Shown piece after piece: positions 1 through 9,426 of a stretch of 64,000 bases of DNA (position 1 is its first letter; the number at the start of each line of letters is the position of its first letter). The stretch comes from Roseibium sp. HPY-6 (GTDB lineage: Bacteria; Pseudomonadota; Alphaproteobacteria; Rhizobiales; Stappiaceae), in NCBI RefSeq assembly GCF_040530035.1, contig NZ_JBEWCD010000002.1:2525793-2589792 (forward strand). Reading direction: 5' to 3'. The translations under genes and the position numbers were made by a program. The notes beneath the pieces are model-generated. The model was not told where the DNA came from, did not search any database, and was given only the letters and a program-made list of their open reading frames with translations.

Positions 1-17
1 TCACCGCGTTCAACTAG
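1..17 (+). CDS. possible 3' tail of an upstream gene (partial)
   Basis: One plus-strand frame reads Thr-Ala-Phe-Asn and then a TAG stop at 15-17. This could be the end of the gene that precedes der. The fragment is far too short to identify, and it is listed only because the window edge cuts here. Confidence 0.15.
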
Positions 18-167
18 GCTGGAGGCGGTCCGGTCGCAAAGACCGTTCCCGCCCTGCCATGCGCTGAAGAGCATATGTAGCTTCCTGCGCCGAGACCGGC
101 GTGGAGAGGTTTTAGCGGATTTCGGGGTTGGGACCTTTGTGAAGCCCGCGTGTCAGGAGTAACTGCC

Positions 168-1595
168 GTGGGCGCAACTGTCGCCATTATCGGACGGCCG
201 AATGTCGGCAAGTCCACGTTGTTCAATCGTCTCGTCGGCAAACGGCTGGCACTTGTTGACGATACGCCTGGTGTCACAAGGGACAGGCGGCCGGGTGAGG
301 CCCGCTTGGGTGACTTGCGGTTCACGATTGTCGATACGGCCGGACTTGAAGATGCGGACAAGAACTCTCTGGAAGGCAGAATGCGCCGCCAGACGGAGGA
401 AGCGATTGACACCGCCGATGCTGTCCTCTTCCTGATTGACGCACGTGCCGGCGTTACGCCTCTTGATGCGCATTTCGCCGAAGTCGCACGCAAGACGACG
501 CGGCCGGTTATCCTGCTCGCGAACAAAGCCGAAGGTCGTGCGGGCGAAAGCGGTCTATATGAGTCCTATTCACTGGGCCTTGGTGATCCCATCGCGATTT
601 CCGCCGAACACGGCGAAGGGCTTTCCGACCTCTATGACGCTTTGAAACCGCATGTTGACAGGGTTTCGGAAGAGGAAGAGGCAAAACGGGACGAAGCCAT
701 CACAAATGTCGACGTCGACGAAGACGGCGAACTGATCGATGAAGAGGATCCCGCGGGAACAATAGAAAGGCCCTTGCGGGTCGCAATCGTTGGCAGGCCC
801 AACGCCGGCAAATCGACGCTGATCAACAAGATGTTGGGCGAAGACCGCATGTTGACGGGACCGGAAGCAGGCATTACACGCGACTCGATTTCCGTCGACT
901 GGATCTGGCGCGAGCGTCACATCAAGCTTTTCGACACGGCAGGGATCCGCAGGAAGGCGCGCGTTCAGGAGAAGCTCGAAAAGCTGTCCGTCGCCGACGC
1001 TCTGCGGGCGATCAAGTTTGCCGAAGTGGTTGTCGTGACGCTCGACGCCACAATGTCGTTCGAAAAACAGGACCTGCAGATCATCGACCTTGTCGCCCGC
1101 GAAGGCAGAGCGCTGGTCATTGCGATCAATAAATGGGACCTGATCGAGGACCGGGAAGCTGCCTGGAAAAAGATCCGTGACGCCAATGAACGCTATTTCA
1201 ACCAGATCAGGGGCGTTCAGATCGTGACTTTGTCCGGAATACAAGGCCAGGGCATAAATCGTCTGGTCGAAAGCGTGTTCAAGGCCTATGAAGCGTGGAA
1301 CGCACACGTATCGACGGCAAAACTGAACCGTTGGCTGGACCGGGTGACAGCTAATCATCCGCCACCTGCCGTTTCCGGTCGCCGTGTGAGGCTGCGCTAC
1401 ATGACCCAGCCAAAAACGCGGCCACCGCATTTTGTCGTGTTCTGTTCCCGGCCGGAACAATTGCCGGAAAGCTATTCGCGATATCTGGTGAACTCCCTGC
1501 GCGAAGCGTTCGACATCGAAGGCACACCAATTCGTCTGGCCTATAGAAAGGGGGACAACCCTTATGCCCCCAGGAAAAAGCGAAAAATACAATAG
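168..1595 (+). CDS. der: ribosome-assembly GTPase Der (EngA)
   Basis: Der is a cytoplasmic GTPase needed for maturation of the 50S subunit. It carries two consecutive G domains. The first P-loop is GRPNVGKS at residues 9-16, followed by DTPGVTRD and DTAG. The second P-loop is GRPNAGKS near residue 209, followed by DTAGIR and NKWD. A C-terminal KH-like domain ends in a basic tail (RKKRKIQ). I chose the GTG at 168 because AGGAG at 155-159 lies 8 nt upstream and the protein then begins directly with the G1 strand, as is usual for the family. A second GTG at 150 would add six residues and lacks a ribosome site. The length of 475 aa is normal for alphaproteobacterial Der. An acidic linker lies between the two G domains. 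The next gene starts 84 nt downstream on the same strand. Confidence 0.97.
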   Translation: MGATVAIIGRPNVGKSTLFNRLVGKRLALVDDTPGVTRDRRPGEARLGDLRFTIVDTAGLEDADKNSLEGRMRRQTEEAIDTADAVLFLIDARAGVTPLDAHFAEVARKTTRPVILLANKAEGRAGESGLYESYSLGLGDPIAISAEHGEGLSDLYDALKPHVDRVSEEEEAKRDEAITNVDVDEDGELIDEEDPAGTIERPLRVAIVGRPNAGKSTLINKMLGEDRMLTGPEAGITRDSISVDWIWRERHIKLFDTAGIRRKARVQEKLEKLSVADALRAIKFAEVVVVTLDATMSFEKQDLQIIDLVAREGRALVIAINKWDLIEDREAAWKKIRDANERYFNQIRGVQIVTLSGIQGQGINRLVESVFKAYEAWNAHVSTAKLNRWLDRVTANHPPPAVSGRRVRLRYMTQPKTRPPHFVVFCSRPEQLPESYSRYLVNSLREAFDIEGTPIRLAYRKGDNPYAPRKKRKIQ

Positions 1596-1679
1596 TCCTG
1601 GAGACCACAAGCCGGCCGATCGGCGTTTGGTTCAATCGAGCACAGCAACTGCTCAGTCTGGTTTTGAAGGAGTGATTTG

Positions 1680-2480
1680 ATGATTTCCGAACGGCTTGCT
1701 TTTGCCGAAAGACTTGCAATCAAGGCTGGTGAACTTGGTCTGGACTATTTTCGGAAGCTCGACACGCTGACGATCACCCAGAAAGGACACCAGGACCTTG
1801 TTTCAGAAGCTGACAGGAACGTCGAAACGCTTATCCGAAAGGAACTCGCGGCAACTTATCCCGATGACAGCATACTAGGCGAAGAACACGGGATGGAGGA
1901 AGGGTCTTCCGGCTATGCCTGGGTGACCGATCCGATTGACGGAACGGCGAATTTTGTCACCGGCATCCCGCAATGGTGCGTCATCATTGCCTGTGTCCAT
2001 CAGGGTCAGGTGATCGTTGGCGTGATCCACGATCCGGTTGCAGGTGAAACCTTCACAGCCGGAGCCGGTCAGGGAGCACTTCTCAACGGCAAACCCATAA
2101 GGGTCTCCACCAGCGAAAGCCTTGCCACCGGTTCCGTTGGTGTTGGCTTTAATGGCCGGACGGCGATCACGGACGCCGTAAATGTCGTCGGCGCGCTGGT
2201 GTCCAAGGGTGGTGTATTTTTCAGGAATGCCTCCGGTGGACTTATGCTCGCATATGTGGCGTCCGGTCGGCTGATCGGCTATGTGGAATCGCACATGAAT
2301 GCGTGGGACTGCGTCGCCGGAATGCTGCTGATCAAGGAGGCTGGCGGCATCGTTATGGATCAGGACGTCAATCACGCGCTTTACCACGGCGCACGTGTTG
2401 TCGTTGGAGCGCCGGGCGTTTTCGCCGACCTCAAGGAAATCGCCGACAGTTCTTTTGCACCGCTGGAAGCCGCGGAGTAA
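1680..2480 (+). CDS. inositol monophosphatase family phosphatase
   Basis: The product is a 266-residue Mg-dependent sugar/inositol phosphatase of the IMPase superfamily. The metal-binding signatures are all visible: GEEHG near residue 65, DPIDGTANF near residue 83, and the C-terminal WDCVAG motif near residue 207. The start ATG at 1680 has AAGGAG at 1667-1672. The protein has no signal peptide and should be cytoplasmic. Family members hydrolyse myo-inositol-1-phosphate, and some alphaproteobacterial paralogues act as histidinol-phosphatase (HisN) or on 3'-phosphoadenosine phosphates. The sequence alone does not decide between these, so no symbol is given. It follows der on the same strand and may be cotranscribed with it. 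Confidence 0.9.
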   Translation: MISERLAFAERLAIKAGELGLDYFRKLDTLTITQKGHQDLVSEADRNVETLIRKELAATYPDDSILGEEHGMEEGSSGYAWVTDPIDGTANFVTGIPQWCVIIACVHQGQVIVGVIHDPVAGETFTAGAGQGALLNGKPIRVSTSESLATGSVGVGFNGRTAITDAVNVVGALVSKGGVFFRNASGGLMLAYVASGRLIGYVESHMNAWDCVAGMLLIKEAGGIVMDQDVNHALYHGARVVVGAPGVFADLKEIADSSFAPLEAAE

Positions 2481-2487
2481 GGGCAGG

Positions 2488-2859
2488 TCAAACGTGCTGG
2501 TCGACGAGCACAGGATTTCCGTCAGGATCGATCAGCACGAAACTCGCCGGCCCGGTCGAGGTTTCATCGGCCTCCGCCTCGAATTTGTGCCCCTTTGCCT
2601 TGAGCTCTTTCTGTAACTCCCTGACATCTTGATACTTTTCAATCTTGTTTGCACTTTGATCCCATCCGGGATTGAACGTCAGCATGTTCTTTTCAAACAT
2701 GCCCTGAAAGAGACCGATGACGGTTTCGCCGTTCTTCATGATGAGCCAGCCGTCGTCGCCGGACCCGCCCATGTCCGAGAATCCCAGATCTTCATAGAAC
2801 GCCTTGGACTTCTTGATGTCCTTGACTGAAAGACTGATGGAAAATGCTCCGAGTTGCAT
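2488..2859 (-). CDS. VOC (glyoxalase/bleomycin-resistance fold) family protein
   Basis: This is a 123-residue single-domain protein. It opens with the typical VOC beta strand and helix (SISLSVKDIKKSKAFYEDLGF, residues about 6-26, separated here only to locate it) and ends with the equally typical ADPDGN-like stretch FVLIDPDGNPVLVDQ. The ATG at 2859 is preceded by AGGGAG, which rules out longer upstream starts. The fold supports metal-dependent lyases, isomerases and binding proteins, and the substrate cannot be inferred. It is convergent with the phosphatase gene, with only 7 nt between their stops, and has no same-strand partner. Confidence 0.85.
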   Translation of the reverse strand: MQLGAFSISLSVKDIKKSKAFYEDLGFSDMGGSGDDGWLIMKNGETVIGLFQGMFEKNMLTFNPGWDQSANKIEKYQDVRELQKELKAKGHKFEAEADETSTGPASFVLIDPDGNPVLVDQHV

Positions 2860-3119
2860 TGCGTTTCTCCCTGAGGTTGGGTGGCACGACCATGCTTTCA
2901 AATGCCTGCCGTCGACACAAGTCCCGCGCGGAAGAGGGAGTGGAAGGGCAGGGTGTTTTGGCTGCCTCCGGCGCTTGAAAGCTCTGTCGGCTTTCGCATC
3001 AAGGGTAAATTCGCATGAAGATCCTGTGCGAATGACGGTTCTTTGAAAAATATCCGATCCACACATTGAAGGGCGCCGGGCTATTCCGGCGAACTTTGAT
3101 GTATTGATTGGAGACTGTC

Positions 3120-3434
3120 ATGAATTTGGATAGAGCATACGAAACAGAAAACGAGCGCTTCGAAGACGCCGAAGATGGTGCGTTCGATTTCGATTTTGAA
3201 GAGCTGGATGGCGATACCGGCCTTGCGACCGACAAGGCTCATAGCGGCTGGAGCGACCTTGCAATGCTTGGCCCCGAGGTTCAGGCCACCCAGGGTTCGG
3301 ATCTTGAACTGAGCATGGCCTTGATGGGCATTTCGGAAGCAGCACCGGACCGTATGTCCGATAGCTTCGCCCGGTTTGAACATTCTGCATTGGCACATGT
3401 GGAGACCATCAGCATGAATTGGGAGGAAATCTAA
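3120..3434 (+). CDS. small acidic protein of unknown function
   Basis: The 104-residue frame starts at ATG 3120 with GGAG 6-7 nt upstream. The product is strongly acidic, with a first third rich in Glu and Asp (for example DFDFEELDGD around residues 22-31). It has no cysteine, no membrane segment and no signal peptide. The C-terminal half is predicted-helix-like, with Met and Leu spaced through it. I recognise no family. It lies alone between two minus-strand genes, so it must have its own promoter. Codon usage resembles the neighbours, which favours a real gene over a chance frame. Confidence 0.55.
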   Translation: MNLDRAYETENERFEDAEDGAFDFDFEELDGDTGLATDKAHSGWSDLAMLGPEVQATQGSDLELSMALMGISEAAPDRMSDSFARFEHSALAHVETISMNWEEI

Positions 3435-3661
3435 GACAGATTTCTTCCGGGGTCCGGGAACAGGTTTCTTGACCAGAATCCCACGCGGAACCGGCAGTGC
3501 TGTGGACAGGGCGCCATTCAACCAGGAAACATGGCCAGGCAGGGGCCATCCTGGGTGAAGAAGTCAAAAGGCTTTGTTGTCGGGATCGATTGAACAGAAG
3601 CAAACTTCCGGGCTGCTTGAAGGCGAACCCGGCAGGTATTTTTCAAAACCCGCTATAGGGT

Positions 3662-4390
3662 TCACACAGAAGTCCATTCCCCACTGACGCGATCAAAGAG
3701 CTCACCCGTCCGGTAGACGTCGGCGTTCACCAGCTCAACAAGCTCATCGGCAATCTCTGCCGGATGCGGCAGGTTCTCAGGGGTTTCACCTGGCATCGCC
3801 TTTGCGCGCAGACCCGTGCGTGTTGGCCCGGGATCCGCCAGATTGATCTTCATTGCTGTTTGAAGGCTCTCGTTCGCCCAGGTTTTTACCATGGCTTCGA
3901 CAGCGGATTTGCTGATCGATTGAAGCCCCCAGAATGCAGTTCGGGTCTGGGCTTGCACGGCGGTCAGAAAGAGCGCGCGTCCTGCATCAGACTGCCGCAA
4001 CAGCGGATCCAGCGACCGGATCAGGCGCCAGTTCGCAGTCACATTGACAGCCATGACCTTTTCAAAGTCCTTGGGGCTGATATGACCGAGCGGAGATAGA
4101 ACGCCGAGCATGCCGGCATTGCCCACGAGAATGTCGAGTTTCTTCCAGCGCTCGAAAATGGCCGCGCCGAGCCGGTCGAGCGCGTCGAAATCCGTCAGGT
4201 CGACGGGAACGAGCGTCGTCTGGCCGCCAGCAGCCTTGATCTCGTCATCAAGGTCTTCAAGACCGCCCACGGTGCGTGCCACGGCAATCACGTGCGCACC
4301 GCGTTCACCAAGGCGCCTTGCCAGATGATAGCCTATGCCGCGAGAGGCGCCGGTAACCAGCGCAACCCGGCCTTCAAGGTCGTTTGTCAT
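3662..4390 (-). CDS. SDR-family protein downstream of purF, apparently lacking catalytic Ser and Tyr
   Basis: The 242-residue protein has the Rossmann features of a classical short-chain dehydrogenase: TGASRGIG at residues 13-20 for the dinucleotide, a DLTD motif near residue 64, and NAG at 91-93. At the active site the Lys of YxxxK is present (K161), but the Tyr position is Gln (Q157, motif QSISK), and the expected Ser about 13 residues earlier is Ala (A144, motif LTAV). It may therefore bind NAD(P) without normal oxidoreductase activity. The start ATG 4390 lies 10 nt after the purF stop, so the two form an operon, an arrangement that is common in Rhizobiales. The substrate is unknown. Confidence 0.85.
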   Translation of the reverse strand: MTNDLEGRVALVTGASRGIGYHLARRLGERGAHVIAVARTVGGLEDLDDEIKAAGGQTTLVPVDLTDFDALDRLGAAIFERWKKLDILVGNAGMLGVLSPLGHISPKDFEKVMAVNVTANWRLIRSLDPLLRQSDAGRALFLTAVQAQTRTAFWGLQSISKSAVEAMVKTWANESLQTAMKINLADPGPTRTGLRAKAMPGETPENLPHPAEIADELVELVNADVYRTGELFDRVSGEWTSV

Positions 4391-4400
4391 AGAGTTTCTC

Positions 4401-5873
4401 TTAGCCGACCTCAACGAGGCGCGGCGCGCTGACAAATTCCTGGTCCTCGGAGAGGTCCGTCAGGGGAGTGGGGTAGTCACCGGTGAAACAGTGATCGGTA
4501 AATTGCGGTGCTGCATCGTCCCGCCCATCATAACCCATGGACTTGTAGATGCCGTCCACTGAAAGGAATGCCAGGCTGTCCGCACCGATATAGCTTTGCA
4601 TTTCCTCAAGGCTGTATTTTGCCGCCAGAAGCTTTTCGCGAACCGGCGTATCGATTCCGTAATAGTCGGAATAACGGATCGGCGGGCTCGCAAGCCGGAA
4701 ATGCACTTCCTTGGCACCGGCTTCGCGGATCATCTGGACGATTTTCACAGACGTCGTGCCGCGAACAAGACTGTCATCGACAAGAACGACGCGCTTGCCT
4801 TCGATCTGTGACCGGTTGGCGGAATGTTTCATTTTCACCCCGAGCGCACGGATCTGCTGTGTAGGTTCGATGAATGTCCGGCCGACATAGTGATTGCGGA
4901 TGATGCCGAGTTCAAACGGAATGCCGCTTTCCTGGCTGTAGCCGATGGCCGCCGGCACGCCGCTGTCGGGGACCGGAACAATGACATCGGCTTCGACACT
5001 TGTTTCACGCGCGAGCTGCTTGCCCATTTCCCGGCGCACGTCATAAACGCTGCGCCCGCCGACGATGGAATCCGGGCGTGAGAAATAGATGTATTCGAAG
5101 ATGCAGGGGCGCGCTTTTTGTTTGCCGAAGGGGAAATATGACTGGATGCCCGTGGAGGTGCAGACGATCACTTCGCCGTTCTCGACTTCGCGGATGAATT
5201 TTGCACCGATGATATCAAGTGCACAGGTTTCCGAGGCAAGGATCGGCGCGCCGTTCAGATCACCGAGAACCAGCGGGCGGATCCCGAGCGGGTCGCGGGC
5301 TCCGATGAGCTTTTTGGAGGTGAGGGCGACTAGGGAATAAGCGCCTTCCATCTGCATGATCGCTTCGATGAAGCGCTCAATGATCTTCCCCTTCCGGGAG
5401 CGGGCCACCAGCTGCAGCACCACTTCGGAGTCGGACGTCGACTGGCAGATCGCGCCGTCACGGATCAGTTGTTGGCGAAGCGTGAGTGCATTTGTGAAGT
5501 TGCCGTTGTGACAAACCGCGATGCCGCCACCATCAAGCTCTGCGAAGAGCGGTTGCACGTTCCGCAGAATTGTTTCACCCGTTGTCGAATAGCGCACATG
5601 CCCGATGGCAGCGCGGCCGGTGAGGCGGCCGATCGTGTCGGCATCGGAAAAATGGTCGCCGACAAGCCCGAGATGACGTTCCGCCCGGAATTGCTCATTA
5701 TCGAAGGTGACGATACCGGCTGCTTCCTGACCACGGTGCTGAAGGGCGTGAAGGCCCAGAGCGGTCAGAGCGCTGGCATCCTCGTGTCCGAGAATTCCAA
5801 AAACGCCGCATTCTTCGCGAAGCGTGTCGCCATCAACGTCAAGATGCTCGTGCACTTCCGTTCCGCCAGCCAT
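4401..5873 (-). CDS. purF: amidophosphoribosyltransferase PurF
   Basis: PurF catalyses the first committed step of purine synthesis, making 5-phosphoribosylamine from PRPP and glutamine. The ATG at 5873 has AAGGAG 8 nt upstream. A 21-residue propeptide precedes the catalytic Cys22 (EECGVFG), which becomes the N-terminal nucleophile of the class II glutamine amidotransferase domain. The phosphoribosyltransferase domain carries the PRPP loop VVLVDDSLVRGTTS near residue 350. The length of 490 aa is normal. It lies downstream of cvpA, 144 nt away, and directly upstream of the SDR gene. The cvpA-purF neighbourhood is widely conserved. Confidence 0.97.
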   Translation of the reverse strand: MAGGTEVHEHLDVDGDTLREECGVFGILGHEDASALTALGLHALQHRGQEAAGIVTFDNEQFRAERHLGLVGDHFSDADTIGRLTGRAAIGHVRYSTTGETILRNVQPLFAELDGGGIAVCHNGNFTNALTLRQQLIRDGAICQSTSDSEVVLQLVARSRKGKIIERFIEAIMQMEGAYSLVALTSKKLIGARDPLGIRPLVLGDLNGAPILASETCALDIIGAKFIREVENGEVIVCTSTGIQSYFPFGKQKARPCIFEYIYFSRPDSIVGGRSVYDVRREMGKQLARETSVEADVIVPVPDSGVPAAIGYSQESGIPFELGIIRNHYVGRTFIEPTQQIRALGVKMKHSANRSQIEGKRVVLVDDSLVRGTTSVKIVQMIREAGAKEVHFRLASPPIRYSDYYGIDTPVREKLLAAKYSLEEMQSYIGADSLAFLSVDGIYKSMGYDGRDDAAPQFTDHCFTGDYPTPLTDLSEDQEFVSAPRLVEVG

Positions 5874-6017
5874 GGCGAACACTCCTTTTTTCGGTCGGCA
5901 AGCCGCCGGACCGGGACATTGGTTTGCCCTGCTTTCGCGCGAAAGCAGCATTGTCATCCAGCACGCGGCAAGCGAACGCGGGATATATTCGTTTCGCAGT
6001 CTGCGCCGTTTTCGGCG

Positions 6018-6629
6018 TCAATTGTTGTCACTCGTCAGCTGCTCGAGCCCTTGCCGCTCAGCATCGCTGTATTCCGGTTCCTCCGACGGCGCGCTTGCGC
6101 TGCCGCCGGTCAAATCGGCATCGCGGATCCGGTCGAGGATCGCCTTTTCAGGGTCTTCCGGCAACACGGCAACCAGCCTTTCGCCGATCGACAGCAGGAT
6201 GGGCCGTGATTTGGCATCCAAAACCCATTCCGGTTGCTGGTCTGTCTGGACAAACCAGTTGAAGAACATCATGGCGACCACAACCAACAGCAGCCCGCGC
6301 ACTGCGCCGAATACAAAGCCGAGCGTGCGGTCGAGTGCACCGATCCGGCTGTCCAGAACGAAGTCGGAGATGCGCATCGTGATGTAACTGACGATAACCA
6401 GCGTCACGAGGAACACAGCGGCCGCTGAAGCACCGGCCGCAACCAGGTCGTGAGATATGTATTGTTTGGCGTACGGCAAGACCCGCTCGTAGAGCAGAAA
6501 AGCTGCTGCCGCCGCAGCCACCCAGGAAACAATCGACAACACTTCCCTGACAAAGCCGCGGATCATAGCGAGCACCGCCGAAATGAACATGATGGCCAAG
6601 AGCAGTCCGTCCAGTATGGTTATCGGCAT
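6018..6629 (-). CDS. cvpA: CvpA family membrane protein
   Basis: This is a 203-residue integral membrane protein with four hydrophobic segments: about residues 5-22, 30-47, 65-88 and 103-125. The family signature follows the first helix (GFVREVLSIVSW). The C-terminal 60 residues are hydrophilic. CvpA was named for colicin V production in E. coli and has since been linked to envelope stress tolerance; its molecular role is unsettled. AGGA lies just before ATG 6629. Its position upstream of purF matches the conserved cvpA-purF pair and suggests cotranscription. Confidence 0.92.
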   Translation of the reverse strand: MPITILDGLLLAIMFISAVLAMIRGFVREVLSIVSWVAAAAAAFLLYERVLPYAKQYISHDLVAAGASAAAVFLVTLVIVSYITMRISDFVLDSRIGALDRTLGFVFGAVRGLLLVVVAMMFFNWFVQTDQQPEWVLDAKSRPILLSIGERLVAVLPEDPEKAILDRIRDADLTGGSASAPSEEPEYSDAERQGLEQLTSDNN

Positions 6630-6704
6630 GTTCCTGATTAGTCCCTCTGTCTGGCGCTCACAACGGAGCTGAAATCTCTATTCCGATCCAATGGGCATCT
6701 TGCT

Positions 6705-8099
6705 TCAAGAGGCCCCTGACGCACTAGCCTCGGCAGAGAGTTTGGCGACAAAGTCCCCAAGTTCCGAAAGGCCTGTCGCCCTAAACGATGATGCGGCACC
6801 GTCCTTGAGGTTTCCCTCAGGACAAATAGCCTGATCGAAGCCGAGCTTTTCAGCTTCCTTCAGCCTGGACTGGGCCTGAGCCACGGGCCGGATTGCACCC
6901 GACAGGCTGACCTCGCCGAAATAGACGCAATTGGCCGGAAGGGCAAGCCCGCTGAGCGATGATATCAAGGCCGCGGCAACGGCAAGATCCGCCCCAGGTT
7001 CGTTGATTTTAAGGCCGCCGGCCACATTCAGGTAAACATCATGCTGCGAGAAGCGGACGCCGCAGCGTGCCTCGAGGACCGCCAGGATCATGGAAAGCCG
7101 CGCTCCATCCCAACCAATGACCGCTCGCCGTGGTGTGCCGAGTGATGATTGGGCAACGAGTGCCTGAATTTCGATGAGGAGGGGACGCGAGCCTTCCAGC
7201 CCTGCGAAAACAGCGGCACCCGGTGTGCTCGTCGTCCGGTCACCCAGAAAAAGGGCTGACGGATTGGAGACTTCGACCAGCCCTTTGCCGGTCATCTCGA
7301 ACACGCCGATCTCGTCGGTTGCGCCAAACCGGTTTTTCACTGATCGAAGGATCCGGTACTGGTGCGCGCCATCCCCTTCGAAATAGAGCACGGCATCGAC
7401 CATGTGTTCGACAACACGTGGGCCTGCGATCTGTCCGTCCTTTGTCACGTGCCCGACGAGGACCAGTGTTGTGCCATTCTTTTTGGCGTAACGCACCATG
7501 GCCTGGGCGGATGCGCGCACCTGGGTCACTGTACCTGGCGGCGACTCGACCTGATCAGTCCATAGTGTCTGGACGGAATCAAGGATCAGCATCGCTGGCG
7601 GTTTGTCCGCTTCGAGCGTTGCAAGGATGTCTTCAACACTCGTTTCGGCGGCAAGCGCTACCTGTGCGTCGGTGAGGCCGAGGCGCTCTGCGCGCAGGCG
7701 TACCTGGCCAATTGCTTCTTCCCCGGAAATATAAACTGTCTTGTGGCCAAGGCGTGCAAGCTGAGCGGCGGCCTGGATCAGAAGCGTCGATTTGCCGATA
7801 CCGGGGTCGCCACCGACAAGCAGAGCGGAGCCGCGGACGAAACCACCTCCCGTCACACGATCCAGTTCCGCGACCTTTGTCAGGATCCGGGGGGCTTCCT
7901 TGGATTCACCGGATAGGCCCACCAGAGGCACAACACGGCCCTTGCTCCGCGACGCCCGGCCGGGTCCTCCTCCAACGCCGCCGCCCGTCTGCTCTTCGAC
8001 GATCGTGTTCCACTCGCCGCAGGATTCGCAACGCCCGACCCATTTGGCAGTGACGGAACCGCATGACTGGCAGACAAATGAAGAGGACCGCCTGGCCAT
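6705..8099 (-). CDS. radA: DNA repair protein RadA (Sms)
   Basis: RadA is a RecA-like ATPase that drives branch migration and processing of recombination intermediates. All parts are present in order: an N-terminal C4 zinc finger (CQSCG and CESCG, residues 10-30), Walker A GDPGIGKST near residue 97, the RadA-specific KNRFG motif near residue 256, and a C-terminal Lon-protease-like domain ending near residue 455. The length is 464 aa. ATG 8099 has AGGAG 5-6 nt upstream, lying inside the intergenic 11 nt after alr. The two genes therefore look like an operon. Confidence 0.97.
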   Translation of the reverse strand: MARRSSSFVCQSCGSVTAKWVGRCESCGEWNTIVEEQTGGGVGGGPGRASRSKGRVVPLVGLSGESKEAPRILTKVAELDRVTGGGFVRGSALLVGGDPGIGKSTLLIQAAAQLARLGHKTVYISGEEAIGQVRLRAERLGLTDAQVALAAETSVEDILATLEADKPPAMLILDSVQTLWTDQVESPPGTVTQVRASAQAMVRYAKKNGTTLVLVGHVTKDGQIAGPRVVEHMVDAVLYFEGDGAHQYRILRSVKNRFGATDEIGVFEMTGKGLVEVSNPSALFLGDRTTSTPGAAVFAGLEGSRPLLIEIQALVAQSSLGTPRRAVIGWDGARLSMILAVLEARCGVRFSQHDVYLNVAGGLKINEPGADLAVAAALISSLSGLALPANCVYFGEVSLSGAIRPVAQAQSRLKEAEKLGFDQAICPEGNLKDGAASSFRATGLSELGDFVAKLSAEASASGAS

Positions 8100-8110
8100 G
8101 AATGCTCCTA

Positions 8111-9253
8111 TCAGGTGAGGGGGCCATACACGCGGTGAAAGCGTTGCCCCAGGCTTGTCAGATATTCGTAATCGATGGTCTCGGCATAAGCTGCCAGATC
8201 CGCTGCTGCAACATTTGGACCCAGCATTTCCACAAATGCACCGCGTTTGACCAGATGATCGGGAATGTCGGTGACATCCAGGGTGATCATGTCCATCGAA
8301 ATCCTGCCCAGGATCGGTGCCTTGTGTCCTTCGATCATGGCAAACCCGCCCGGCCTTTCGTCAGTGGAGCCGGCCCGGCGGAGCATGCCGTCGGCATATC
8401 CGGCTGCAACCACAGCATTCCTGAGCGTGCGTTTGGCCGTATGCATAGCCCCGTAACCGATCGTGTCGCCTGCAGGGACGTTGCGCACAATCATGATACG
8501 TGCCTCGACCTTGGCGACCGGCGTCATGGGGTTAGGCGTATCGTCGATCGCCTGACCGCCATAAAGCGAGATACCCGGGCGCACCAGATCGAAATGATAC
8601 TCCGGCCCCATGAGAACGCCCGCCGAATTCGCAAGTGAACGCTGGATATGCGCATACGGTGCTGTGATCGTGCGAAAGAGATCGAGCTGGCGCTTGTTCA
8701 TTGCGTGATCAGGGGTCGAACCGCACGCCAGATGGCTCATAAGCAGTGAAGGTACAAAGGGACCCATCAGATCGGCGTCGCTCAATGTGGCGGAAAACTC
8801 ATCCGGCGAGAGACCGAGCCGATGTATGCCGGTATCGACATGAACCGCGGCATCAAATGACCGGCCCGCCGACTTGCACAGGTCGATCCAATCGCGGACT
8901 TCTTCCAATGATCCCAGAACGGGGCGGATGTCATTTTCCAGATAGTGATCGGACGTCCCCGGCAACAAACCGTTGAGCGCGTAAATGGTCGCATCGGGAA
9001 GCGTTTGCCGGAGAGAAATCGCTTCGGTCGGAACAGCGACAAAAAATGTCCGGCATCCTGCGTTGAAGAGGGCCTGGCCCGCCGGAGCCTGTCCCGTGCC
9101 GTATGCATCTGCCTTAACGGCTGCGGCGCATTCCGTGTCGCCCGTTAGTTTCCCTTTCAGGAACAGCCAATTCTTTGCAATGGCCTCCACGTCTATGGTC
9201 AGCCGGCCGCCATATAAATCGGCGTGAAACGGATCTTCATGAAGGGAAAGCAT
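8111..9253 (-). CDS. alr: alanine racemase
   Basis: Alanine racemase is a PLP enzyme that supplies D-alanine for peptidoglycan. The Lys that binds PLP lies in AAAVKADAYG (around K47), and the second catalytic base is the Tyr in IGYGAMHTAKRT near residue 268. The length of 380 aa is typical. ATG 9253 gives the best fit to the family N-terminus. The ribosome site is weak, with a GGAG somewhat too far upstream. It leads the alr-radA unit. In many Rhizobiales alr sits between dnaB and radA, as here. Confidence 0.95.
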   Translation of the reverse strand: MLSLHEDPFHADLYGGRLTIDVEAIAKNWLFLKGKLTGDTECAAAVKADAYGTGQAPAGQALFNAGCRTFFVAVPTEAISLRQTLPDATIYALNGLLPGTSDHYLENDIRPVLGSLEEVRDWIDLCKSAGRSFDAAVHVDTGIHRLGLSPDEFSATLSDADLMGPFVPSLLMSHLACGSTPDHAMNKRQLDLFRTITAPYAHIQRSLANSAGVLMGPEYHFDLVRPGISLYGGQAIDDTPNPMTPVAKVEARIMIVRNVPAGDTIGYGAMHTAKRTLRNAVVAAGYADGMLRRAGSTDERPGGFAMIEGHKAPILGRISMDMITLDVTDIPDHLVKRGAFVEMLGPNVAAADLAAYAETIDYEYLTSLGQRFHRVYGPLT

Positions 9254-9426
9254 GGTCCAGGCTGGGCTCCGGCAACGGTATCGTCGAATGAATCGCCGCG
9301 CAGTCTAGCCTAGCGCGATTGATCGGTTCTATTTCAATTATGGAAAAGAAATGCGGCGTTTCAGCCCAAGCTGAGGTTTGGGCACTCATCACCCTTTTTG
9401 TACGAACACTGCAGGAATGGATCTGT

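Noticed and set aside
3525..3591. 20-codon plus-strand frame in the gap before the SDR gene
   Set aside because: It is too short, has only AGGA upstream, and lies in a stretch where several frames are open by chance.
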